This document shows, one piece after another, positions 49,501 to 64,000 of a stretch of 64,000 nucleotides of DNA. Source of the DNA: Lethocerus indicus (lineage: Eukaryota > Arthropoda > Insecta > Hemiptera > Belostomatidae); the NCBI GenBank assembly GCA_019843655.1, contig JACDQD010000001.1, positions 46,708,443-46,772,442 on the forward strand, given 5' to 3'. Position 1 is the stretch's first letter, and each line of letters opens with the position of its first letter. Made by a program: the position numbers and the translations under genes. The notes under the pieces were generated by a model. That model saw only the letters and a list, made by a program, of their open reading frames with translations. It ran no database searches and had not been told where the DNA came from.

Positions 49501-51583
49501 CATCATAAGTTAACCGAAATTATGTCAAGATGGCAAGAAGCAAAAATCAGTTTGACTTAACGGCATATGATGAGTGGAAGGACACCAAAAAATTGCATGA
49601 TAAAAAATAAATACAGAATTTTCAACTAGAAATTACCCTTTTAATCTTACCTCACTGTTTGCGTAGAAGCCGTTGGCCAGGACGACCTCCTGGGCTGTGT
49701 TAATGCTAACTTAACGGTACGAGATGTGGGATTGGCAATTTCTATTTCTTGAACCAAAAGGTTTGGTATAGTCCTATGCGTGTAATACTGGTAGGAAACA
49801 TGAATTCCGTTGTCAAAACATTGATACCTGGAAGCTACACCGTCTAAAAAGTTGGTGACGATAGCCTCCCTAGATTTTTCTCCAGTTTCAACAGATACAA
49901 CAGGATGCCAGTTAATAGGCAGTGACAACGTTCTAGATGTTTTTATGTATATCGGTGTATCTGGGTTTATTATTAACCCAATCATTCCATTTCCAATGAA
50001 TGGTAAATAAGATCCTTCGCCGGCATCATTACCAACGAATTTGATATTTGCATTAAATTCCAACGTTTCAATATGAAACGGTGTCAATCTATCTTCAAGG
50101 CATCTGTCAACTAAATCTGCAATAAAGAAAGATAAAAATCTTAATTTCGTGTATAATTTGTTTTTATACACATAAATATTTCTATAATAAAAATGATGGA
50201 AATTATAGTGAATATAAAGAAAGAAATCAACAACATTAAAAAGTAGATTTGTTTCTTGAACCAAAAAAGAAACTACTGATATTGTATTACTGATAAAATA
50301 ATTTCACATTTAATATGGTATACAGTTATGTTGGGCACAAACTGTTAAACAAATATGAGTAAAAATATCTTTCGGTAGTGTACTTTATTTTGCTCTAACC
50401 TTGATACTGTTTTGGTGACTGGGAAAACCAATAAAAAACTGTCGGGCATAAATACAATGAAATGCAGAATGTTATTACTATCAGCAACCAAAGACGCCGA
50501 TACCTGAAAAACAAATTAAATACAATATTAAAACATTATATTTCTATTTAAATGATTGCATATAACCTATACATAATTTATTAACCTAGACATAAATCAT
50601 AAGTAGACTTTCTGACTGATAATGTCAGATTACTCAATTATATAAGCAACATTGAAAAAAAAATGGCTTCTGATATAAATTAAATTCATATTTGAGTCAT
50701 ATATTTAATTAACCATATTGTATGAACAAACTGTATTCAATATATTACTAAATTTATTACTTATTTATTTATGTAATTTATTACTTCAAGGAGAAAATAT
50801 ATGACATATCACGATTTATATTTTTCTACTAACTTTCTTTTTCTACTAGTTGCTTTTATTTGCATTATAATATTTTCTGTTATAACTTTATATAGTTATA
50901 TTATATTAGGACTATATACATTCATTTTATTAGGGATTATTTTAGTTTCATTATTTGACACAGGTTAATTTTTTTTTCAGTTCTCATAGCTTCGATGGCA
51001 GACCACAGAGACAAACTGGAATGTTTCTAACACACCTCTGGCTCCCAAATCTTATCTCATTTCTTCTGTTAAAAGTGAACTTATCATTCGAGGGAAATAA
51101 TGGTTCACTCAAAAATGAATACTTTATAACAAAAATGAAAAAGGTAAGGTTGTACACACTATCAACTGCAAGTTATTGTTGTAAAGTGAAAATTTAAATA
51201 ATTCTTGTTAGATAAATATGCATGAGTGTATTAATAAAATTTAAAAAGTATAAATTAATTTCAAGTATATTTTAATATGCATTAAGGGAGTTATCTAACA
51301 TTATTGACAATACAATCTGTAACCTATAACAGAGTGAGAACAGCTATATCAGGGTTATAAATGATCACTTCAAAAAGTTACTTATATTTTTTAACATTAG
51401 AGGTATGATAACGAATACAGCCGGTTATAAAAATTACTAATCAAACATTTTTTGCCTGCCAAAAAAATCAGAAATCCAGAGGCAATGTCTTCAGATATTA
51501 AGAGATAAGGGAAAATCGAATACTTACGATACATAGCTGTCAAGTGCCCGTTTCCATCGTCTCAAAAGCTCAACGAAATCCAT
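46530..51583 (-). CDS. KIAA2013 homologue (DUF2152), predicted two-ended membrane protein
   Basis: Exons in transcript order: 51583-51528, 50503-50400, 50116-49651, 49041-48912, 48574-48461, 48299-48028, 47881-47794, 47693-47554, 47397-47248, 47074-46950, 46717-46530. All phases match, for 610 residues (human about 634). A hydrophobic segment at about residues 20-45 ([17 protein letters not shown]) acts as signal anchor or signal peptide. A long lumenal or extracellular region follows, with family landmarks [16 protein letters not shown] and the cysteine pair in [16 protein letters not shown]-terminal transmembrane helix ([17 protein letters not shown]) ends in the very conserved KLIYNEYCG tail. 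The molecular function of the family is not established. Confidence 0.93.
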
Positions 51584-51588
51584 GACAT
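51562..51588 (-). promoter_or_regulatory. Overlapping upstream ORF at the KIAA2013 start
   Basis: An out-of-frame ATG (51588) lies five bases before the start codon used for the gene and encodes only eight residues before TGA (51562). Leaky scanning would be needed to reach the main frame. Confidence 0.5.
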
Positions 51589-55772
<4,184 letters not shown>

Positions 55773-56008
55773 AATAGTAGTAATATATAATTAACCAAGA
55801 TTTACAATTTGTTCGTTCTGTTATAGTTATGATTCCTGATACAAAATTTTTATTCTACCATTGTCAGGTTCACTGCCCTAATTTTGTGTCTTATTGCATT
55901 ACAGTTTTTTCTTTTCAAAAAAGTTGTTACTTGAAATAGTTCATATTATTTAACGGGTTAATATTTGTTTGATAATTATTTTTATTTTAAACCTTACATA
56001 CAGTTGAA

Positions 56009-56014
56009 AATAAA
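56009..56014 (+). terminator. Candidate Rho1 polyadenylation signal
   Basis: AATAAA 237 bp after the stop codon. A second one near 56693 could give a longer 3' UTR. Confidence 0.45.
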
Positions 56015-59000
56015 GAATCATTTTTTGAAATTAATTTCTTTTGTTTTTTCTTCTTACAAAATATAAAGATAACCGTTTTTACAACTTTTCTGTGTTTTTC
56101 GAATAATATTAATGAATTACTCTTTCAGTGTTATTGTGCATTATTGGAATTTATAATATACGTTTAATCGTGAATTAAACATTTCTATACTACCTATGAA
56201 TTTAAATTTAAATAAATAGTTTTGTGTTGTAGTGGCAGTATAGATAGTCAATATTTTAATAATGTTTAACAATGAATTCTACAAAAGCAGTCACCCTGTT
56301 ACAATTAGATCTCTCATATTTTGGAATCATTGTACACTTATGTGAGGATTCAGTAATATTTTCATTTCTAATATTTTATTGAACACTGCACAAAAAGAAG
56401 CTATTATAAATGGAATGCACTAATATAGAAAATTGTAGTATTATATTATTGTTTAATTTGAAAATACAATTAGCTGTTCTGAGTGTACAAACATAGAAAT
56501 CCGATTATGATGTATGGCCTTATGTGTGTGTAAGTTGATTTGGCATATAGTTTATGTTTATTCTATTTTAATGATACATTAAAATGGAATGTATATTATG
56601 TTTATTATATTATATATCTTTTGGCTCTGTAGTATATAAGTCTTTCTGCATAATAATTAAGACCATTTCAATTTAAGTTTTTTTAACATCAAATAAAAGC
56701 ATTTTAAAATGTTTTTTATTTCTTTTTTTAAATATCTCTTCAGTCATAATTAAGATATACTTGAATTCTTTTATGTATTGAAATATGGGCTCTTAATTAT
56801 AAAATTTTGGCCAGAATATCTTGTATTTGTACATATAATTGTATACATATGATCCTTGACACTGAATAATGAATTTAAAGTGAATTGTTCACCCATATTT
56901 ACGGAATACTTTTTTTGTTATCAGTAAATTGCATTGTTTTATATCACATTAATCTTTTTGATTAACATTACTCCATAGTAAGCCATGGAAATTGATAATA
57001 AAACGTGTAATGAAATTAAAAAAATATTTGCAGTACTGATGTTGAATTTGGATGTTGACCAGCATTGTCAAAGTACATTTTGAAAGGTTTTATAAGTCTT
57101 TTTGAACTATTTGTGATTCACATAATTATTGAAAAGTACTTACTTTCCTTTCATCTGATAATGCATTTTTACTGTGTACATGTCCTATAAAATATTCATA
57201 ACATTAAATCAGATAAAAATAACCCTCAAGTTCGACAGGCAAGGAATCCTAGAAGATAAAAATAATGATTTTACTGTTTGAACACTGATCAAATTCAAAA
57301 TCAACTCCATTATTAAAGTACATAGGGCAGAGTGTCTTCAATTTTTATTTTCCAAATGATGTTACTATTTTGAGAAAAACAATATATATTCTTTATTCAT
57401 TCACAAATCAAAAGCTACAATGATTTTGCTGCTCAGCATACAGCGTGGGCTAATATTGAATTAGGAAAAATTAATTGTGAAAACCATACAGATTTTAAAA
57501 AAAGAGTATAACTGAAACATTCCTCAGCAGGAGTCCAGTAAGTACCCATAAGTCTAAGTATACCACCTTTATTAAAAATGTATTGCTACTTATATAAAAT
57601 GCTGTCATTATAGGAATAAAAAATACACATAATTTATGTTTTATGAGACCAATTTTTTTATGAAAAATATTCTACCAAAATTATACATGCGGGTCTTTGG
57701 AATTAAAATATAACAAAAAAAGTTTTTTTTTATAAATGTAACATTAATATTCAACAACTGCCAAAGAAAAGTCAAGGAATCAAAAAATAATTATATAATT
57801 TGATAGTTTAATGGTAATATAAATATTAGCTAGAGTAAACTTTACATTATTTCTAAGTGAGATAGATGATGCAAATAAAAATGTCTTTCTTAAGTACACA
57901 TAATACTTCCTTCGTTACACGATAGAAATAAAACAAATATGCATTTTTATAATGTTTATACATAATCATACACATATATGTAGACAAAATATTTTAATTT
58001 TGATTATTACATTAAAACAATTAACTAAGATTAACAGTGAGTAACAACTTTTTTAACTGTAGGAACTTGATCACAGAAACTAAAAAAAATCACATTTTAA
58101 ACCTATCTGTAAAAATTTCTATTTGTGATACTGACAAAAATTCTTTCATACAGCTCTTACCAAAAAATAAATGTAATATTAATAAAATATTTTTGGCAAA
58201 AAATATATACAAATTGTAATATATTATACATTTCCTTCTATCAGATAGATTAAGAAAAAAATACCTACTTCCAAGCAATGTTAGACCATCTATATCAACC
58301 GTTTAATTGATTTAATAACAAAAACTAGAGGAATGGGTTAATATATTAAATTTACAATGAGTCATGTTTATATAAAACATATTCTTTTCATTAGGCACAG
58401 TTAAATTAATGAGACTATAACTTCTTATTCATTCATTAAAAATGTGTTAACTTTAAAAATATAACATGAACACATATATTTGTTATATAAATATTAAATG
58501 AAAAAGCAACTGGCAACAACCTCTCATATCTGATTTACTCTATGCATTACAAAAATTTCTTACCCCTACTATTGATACATTGACTCGACATTGAGTCATT
58601 GCAATCCTTAAATTTAAATCTACATATTTTAAATATGAGATTCTATCATTGCTTGTATTCCCATTTCCAAATCAACATGGCAATAAATAATACATTGTGT
58701 GCTATATAACAAGAACTAATTAATAGAACCCATTTTTATCAACCTTTTGTCCTCCTCACATGTTTGCTTATCAGCAATGCAGACTGACCTCTTGGTTATA
58801 GTTATAGGCTAAACATAACCCTTATGTAAAGTGAGCAACCATATCAGAACAAAAGGTAGTGTGGATTGCCTTCGGGGGCAATACTGAAAGAAACACCTCA
58901 GCGTCAAAAAATGTCTGAATGAACAGGAACTACTCTAAAGAATATGGTGCATAAACTCAACCCTTGTAAAAAAACCAGTATTTATAATATTTAAACTCTT

Positions 59001-59755
59001 AGAGTAAAACAACAAAATATTGCAAGAATTATAGATTGTCATTACACTCATTTCAACATTCCGTTTGACTATCTTTAGTTTTCCTACTTTTTTCCCTTTT
59101 ATAATAACGTGTCAACAAATTATTCGCAATTATATAAATTCTTTTCCTTAACTAAAAGTAATAAAATTTTGATGTTAAGACAAACCAAAACATATCACTA
59201 CATAATAATGTAAGAACTGAGAAGGAAAAAAGTGGCTGACAAAATATAAAATGCTTCTAACAATATTAAGCACTCGTAACTGCACCAATGTTTTCTCCCC
59301 ATATCCTCACACACATTCACATGCAAACACACATATATTCACATGCATGTGCTAGTATGCATATACATAGCACACAAAGTACACATCCACTCATACATAT
59401 ACACATCATATACACACGGACACCCACACGTACACAAACACACTAGGCACATTTCGTTTACAATCAGTTTAATTCATTAGTCGAATCATTTCAAATGGAA
59501 TTCTCACCCACTCATTATATAAGCATATTTGATTAATGAGTCATTTATAATTTTTATAAAACTATCAATTGATTTCACTTCTGATCAACAGTAAATGTAT
59601 TTTTATTTTTTAACAGTTAATCATTAAATGGAATATGCTAAATCTGTTGACAATGATGCCATAGTGTACCCTGTTCCAATTATGCGCTCGAATTGCAATC
59701 AAATCTAAATGTAAATTAAAAAATGTAGAAAAGAAAAATTTAGATTTATTTGTAT
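56015..59755. other. 3' flanks of convergent Rho1 and RNF11; no gene
   Basis: AT-rich, without any recognisable coding sequence. It should contain long 3' UTRs from both sides. A degenerate CA/CATA-rich stretch spans about 59310-59450. A TTTATT at 59602-59607 could be the minus-strand AATAAA for RNF11. Confidence 0.6.
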
Positions 59756-62133
59756 TCAGCTTGCTTCATAGCTAGTTAGAAGTGCTGCATCTACAGGTTC
59801 CATGCATGAAGGGCATGTGAAGCTACGCATAAGCCAATCATCAATACAGTTTACATGGTAAATGTGCATGCATGGCAAGTATCGCACATTATCACCAACC
59901 AGAAATTCCACCATGCAAATTACACACCTGTAAAAACAATTAAACCAACAATTAAAACAATAATCTGAAAATCTGTGGAATAACATTTTGCAGTAAATAT
60001 TAATTTAGGGTTGTCGAAAGAATATCCAGGTAAAATTAAATACAAATATCCTAACATTTCACTTTCTATATTTTGGCATGCCAATATAGGCTATGCTGAT
60101 AGTGCATCGCTATATTGTATACATAGTAACTGCATGACATTAATTTTTTTTATTTCACTTTAATATTATTATTATTATTATTCAAATATCAGAAATAATT
60201 TTGGTGAAAATAAAACAGATTACTTGCCAAAAAAAGTGTAGTATATATCCTCTCTTTGCAATTTTCACCTCTGTGTGAGGATGAATTTTTTAATGCGTTC
60301 CAAATACAAAATTCTGAGACACTCTAACATGAAATAGTTCAGTATACTTTTAGTAATATTTTCTTATGAAACAATGTATATGTCGATAGATAAAAAATAT
60401 ACTTACTCTCTATTTTTTTTACAACCATCATAACTGCCTGTTGGTAAATGCTGAATCAAACCCATCCGTTTAGCAATTTTCACTTGTTCTTCTTCTGTTA
60501 ACTGATTCACCGGTCGACTGATATTAGGGGAGGGATAGTAAACTGGTACTGCCTCCTGAATAAAAAAACAAAACAAGATTATCAATTAAACAATATCAGA
60601 ATGACATAGGCTTAATCATGATTACAGGGAAACATGTGAATTAAAAACACATTTAATGAGGGTAGTGGTAATTTGATGTGCTTCATCAAACTATCAGTTT
60701 GATTGGTTCATAACCACAATGAATAACAAAGATATGGTGATTTTCAACCTTACATACACAGAATTCCAATCAATTTGTAAAACTAAAATTATACGTAATT
60801 AATTTTTTATTAAGCAATAAATGTTATCATTTTTTCATAAATTTAAAAATCAGTGTTATTTTCTAAATTGACATTTGAGTACGAATGGTACACAATTATT
60901 TAAAACTGTTGTTTAACCAGTTGTTAAAGGAATATTCACATATGTGAAAATGACAAATTTAAAAAAAAGAAGAAATGATTTGATGACTTTCTATATAAAC
61001 AATGTTAACCTTTCTATTATTTTAGTAATGACATAATCAATAATTTTTTTATGATTTTATTGCTAAAAAAACTTTAAAAACCAAAAATTTAGTGACAAGG
61101 TTTCTGTAACCTTGAATACTAATCTGTTCCTTACAGGTCCTTGGCCTTATTGAGAACCTGTAATTGCAATTCTGTTGGCAACAGTGAGAAATTATGATTA
61201 TTCTTTCCTTTTACCTGGTAGCACTTCAAAAATAATGCAAGACATTTATTTTTTACACACATTTATTTTTTTTTATTTTGAAACTGATTAAAATGTCCTA
61301 TTAAAATATGCGATATACCATTTTTAAGTTCTAAAATAGTTACACAGTTACAGCTCTGTACACGGGTGTAAACATTGGGATAATTGACCAGATGAACTAT
61401 ATTTCATGCTCGCCCCAAAAAATTGCATCATTACATCGAAGAAACGTCTTTCTGTGTAGAAAGAGTATTTTTCTTTTATCAAAGAAAAGAGTGATGAAAG
61501 CAAGGAAAAATACCGAAAAGGTTCCTTGTCATTAATATGATAACAGAACAATGTGAATGTAAGGAAATAATAAAAGCACTCAAAACAAAAATTAGTACAT
61601 ATTGTTCTTTAACTATGTTACAGTCCATTCGAAGACCAAATTAAATTGCGGTAAAGACACTTGAAATAGTTGTGAAAGTGGAACTAACAGTATAAATAAA
61701 AACCTATGCTTTCATTAAAAGCTAGTGACTTGAGTTTTGACAGACTATAAATTCAATGTAATAAAAGATAAATAACTGAAATGGATACTCATGCAGTTGT
61801 CAGCATGAGAATTTACTTTGTAAAGACTAAAAATCAATGATTATTAAGTTTGGAAGATTGTGTCAATCATTTCCTTGAAACAGGGCTGTAGGACATTCAG
61901 AACAAAGGATTCGTTTTTGATGACAAGTCCTGCAATAAAACAAATGACACAGGCGCCATTGGAACTGGTTATGTGTTGGAACAATTAACAGTTGAATTGG
62001 TCTTAACGAAAAATTAATATACCCTGTATGGTGGAGGAAGCCCAAGATGATCAGATACAGAGTCACCAGCGCTTTCACTGCCCCTAAGAAGCGAAATATC
62101 ATCGGAAGCAGATCCTTTCAAGCAGTTTCCCAT
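59756..62133 (-). CDS. RNF11: RNF11 homologue, RING-H2 E3 ubiquitin ligase
   Basis: Exons in transcript order: 62133-62023, 60555-60407, 59927-59756. Phases agree, for 143 residues (human 154). The N-terminus MGNCLKGS carries the N-myristoylation glycine and a palmitoylation cysteine, giving endosomal membrane anchoring. A PY motif (PPPYR, about residues 33-37) would bind WW domains of NEDD4-type ligases. The middle (LTEEEQVKIAKRMGLIQHLP) and the RING-H2 (CVIC...CMHIYHVNC...CPSC) match vertebrate RNF11 closely up to the end (PVDAALLTSYEAS). The linker before the RING is about five residues shorter. In vertebrates RNF11 adapts ITCH/NEDD4 ligases and the A20 complex in NF-kB and TGF-beta signalling. 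Confidence 0.97.
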
Positions 62134-62741
62134 TGTATGTGTGTCAATATATTCCAAAAAAACTGCAATTCATAACGTTAACAGACAGATGAGAGAACGT
62201 CCCCAAAAAACATTTGTGTTACATTAATGACCTTTAGACAGTAGACGCCAATACCTGATGCACTTGCTTGCGCAAATTTCCATACTCGACTGTCCTAAAC
62301 CTACATTCAATTTGTAGTTTACATTTAAAGGCCACATGAATTTAACTTAGTTACAATTTCAACTCAAATTCATTCGATCAGCTGATTTCTTGACTTCTGA
62401 GAAGGCACATGCAGTTTGGCCATACAGAAAAAAAAAACGACCGTCGTTTTTCAGTACTTCCCCTTGAGGATATTCCAAACATATTTTATATCAACGTTGC
62501 GAGACAAATGTTTAGTAAATGTTTCTAACAACGCTAAATTATAATATTAGTCGAATTTCTGTTCGGATTTCAATATTTTTTTGATATACGGTCGCGTGGG
62601 GAATTTCCGGGGGAAATTTTCCGGCTCAAATTTGGCAACGTCAAACAGATGTTCTACTTCTGTTTCAGTTGAGATTGTTTCATCTGTATTTGCAGTGAGG
62701 CTTTACATCTTTCGCTCCACTGATGATATTTATTTGAACTA
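62134..62741. promoter_or_regulatory. Bidirectional promoter interval (RNF11 / TRPML)
   Basis: 608 bp separate the divergent start codons. It contains a mixed-composition core (about 62580-62650) with no obvious TATA box. Confidence 0.55.
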
Positions 62742-63591
62742 ATGGACACATTCGAAAGTATGCTTTATTTTTTTTTCATTAACTTAAATCGTCACTGTGC
62801 GCGGTCGTTGAAATCAATTTTTCGACTTAACTTTTTTGCGGATTTTAATTTTGACTTGTCTCAACAAGATAAGAAATTGACCGAGCTATGCAAAAAATTT
62901 TTCAGCATTTGTTTTATTTTGATACAAACTTTTCTCGTCATTTTTTTCGAGCGATCGAAGCAAATAGTAAGAAAATAGTATTTTAATTATCTGAAAAGTC
63001 TGGCTGGTTTTAATGTTAGATTAAATTTATCTGTGTAAATTAAATATTAACTCACCTCTAATCTCAAAAGTTCCTTAAAATATCTTTCTTGTACCAAACA
63101 TGAAAATAATTTATCTTAATGATTATTTTTCAGTTTTTTTTTAGGATTTATGCTTTGAGTTCTCATGATAACTTTATTATTACCATTATTAATATTTATT
63201 TTCATATCACAAGATTACTTTACTTTGTGATCTTTACAAGACTCACAATTTTTAATTATCAAATTTTTCAGTATATACCATGCCACCATTATTTTTGTCG
63301 CTGTTTGTTTTTTATTCTAAGAACTACACAAAATACGGTAAATGATCAACAGTTACAATCAATTCAATGATTTCAGGTAGTCACCCATTGATAAGAGATG
63401 AACCGGAACCTTCATTTACACGACATTCAAGTTTGGAATATGAGTCTTTAAATGTGAAAAGTATTGAAATAAAATTGAAGAGAAAGCTTCTATTTTTCTT
63501 CATGAATCCCATTGAAAAGTGGCAAACAAAGAAAAAATTTCCATACAAATTTTTAGTACAGGTTATCAAAATATTATTAGTTACAATCCAG
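62742..63591 (+). CDS. Trpml: Mucolipin / TRPML cation channel, N-terminal exons (partial, runs off the window)
   Basis: A likely first coding exon 62742-62757 (MDTFE plus one base, donor GTATGC) joins in frame to exon 2, 63377-63591. Exon 2 encodes an acidic, Ser-rich start, then KLLFFFMNPIEKW, KKKFPYKFLVQ and IKILLVTIQ. This is the conserved cytosolic N-terminus and the beginning of transmembrane helix 1 of mucolipins, very close to fly TRPML. The Lys/Arg cluster belongs to the PI(3,5)P2-responsive region. TRPML is an endolysosomal Ca/cation channel. The next exon was not identified: sequence after 63950 reads open but does not resemble the expected continuation. Exon 2 is firm; exon 1 rests on phase and donor only. 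Confidence 0.88.
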
Positions 63592-63622
63592 GTTGGTATA
63601 TATGTATATTTGTAGGTCAGGT

Positions 63623-63627
<5 letters not shown>

Positions 63628-63712
<85 letters not shown>
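63628..63712. repeat. Compound microsatellite (CA)n(TA)n(TG)n in TRPML intron
   Basis: CA run, about 28 TA units, then a TG run. The symmetry makes it able to fold back on itself. Confidence 0.96.
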
Positions 63713-63718
<6 letters not shown>

Positions 63719-64000
63719 ATATTTATATAAAATATAAACTTAATGTATTTTATTGGCTTGTATTTCTTTACTCGTTCATTGAAGCAATTCATCTTATGAT
63801 TACCCAATAAGATATATTAAGAAATATTTTGAGCCGCATCCACTTATTACATATTTTTGGTTTTAAGTAAGCATATGAACTTAATATATTCTGATTTAAT
63901 CATAAGTGAAAGTAACATTTTATTGACTGGACTTTGTTTATAGGCCAAGTTTTATAGCAGGTTATTTAAATTCATACCAGATCAAGATCAACTTATGCAA

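Noticed and set aside
63945..64000. Possible third TRPML exon after the TATAG acceptor, reading AKFYSRLFKF
   Set aside because: In frame, but does not resemble the conserved mucolipin sequence expected after helix 1; probably intronic.

Overview
This 64 kb window looks like nuclear DNA of an insect, probably not a fly. The order cannot be settled from the sequence. Genes are split into many short exons with GT-AG introns. The sequence is AT-rich with long (TA)n and (CT)n microsatellites. Several proteins have clear animal or insect orthologues, including Rho1, HSF, TRPML and an Enigma-like acyl-CoA dehydrogenase. The left 17 kb is visibly richer in CpG than the rest, and the boundary lies inside the first intron of an sFRP gene.

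Layout: (1) 1-9250 is non-coding and holds a piggyBac-type MITE and a perfect 24-bp palindrome. (2) 9251-19952 (+) is a secreted frizzled-related protein (Wnt modulator) in four exons, with a 9.25 kb first intron containing a decayed jockey-type reverse transcriptase and two giant CT tracts. (3) 22298-26831 (-) is an Enigma/ACAD9-like acyl-CoA dehydrogenase homologue in nine exons. It lacks the catalytic glutamate and carries a one-base frameshift in exon 2. (4) 27342-30465 (+) is ZNG1/CBWD, a zinc-chaperone GTPase in 13 exons. It lies head-to-head with (3), with 510 bp between the start codons. (5) 31980-45282 (+) is heat shock factor in 13 exons. Its introns hold a dimeric tRNA-derived SINE, a 5'-truncated jockey-like LINE flanked by SINE-like modules, and a Tc1/mariner-type MITE. 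(6) 46530-51583 (-) is a KIAA2013/DUF2152 membrane protein in 11 exons, whose 3' end was partly duplicated in tandem. (7) 53426-55772 (+) is Rho1 in four exons. (8) 59756-62133 (-) is an RNF11 RING-H2 ubiquitin ligase in three exons. (9) 62742-63591 (+) holds the first two exons of mucolipin/TRPML, which runs off the right edge and lies head-to-head with RNF11.

Exon borders were set by eye from splice motifs and reading-frame phase. For genes 3 to 8 all junction phases agree and the coding sums are whole codons, apart from the single missing base in the Enigma-like gene. The genes are unrelated housekeeping, signalling and stress loci, and I see no operon-like system. The features most worth a second look are the arthropod sFRP, the acyl-CoA dehydrogenase pseudoenzyme with its frameshift, the four frame-neutral cassette exons in HSF, and the mobile-element scars inside HSF.
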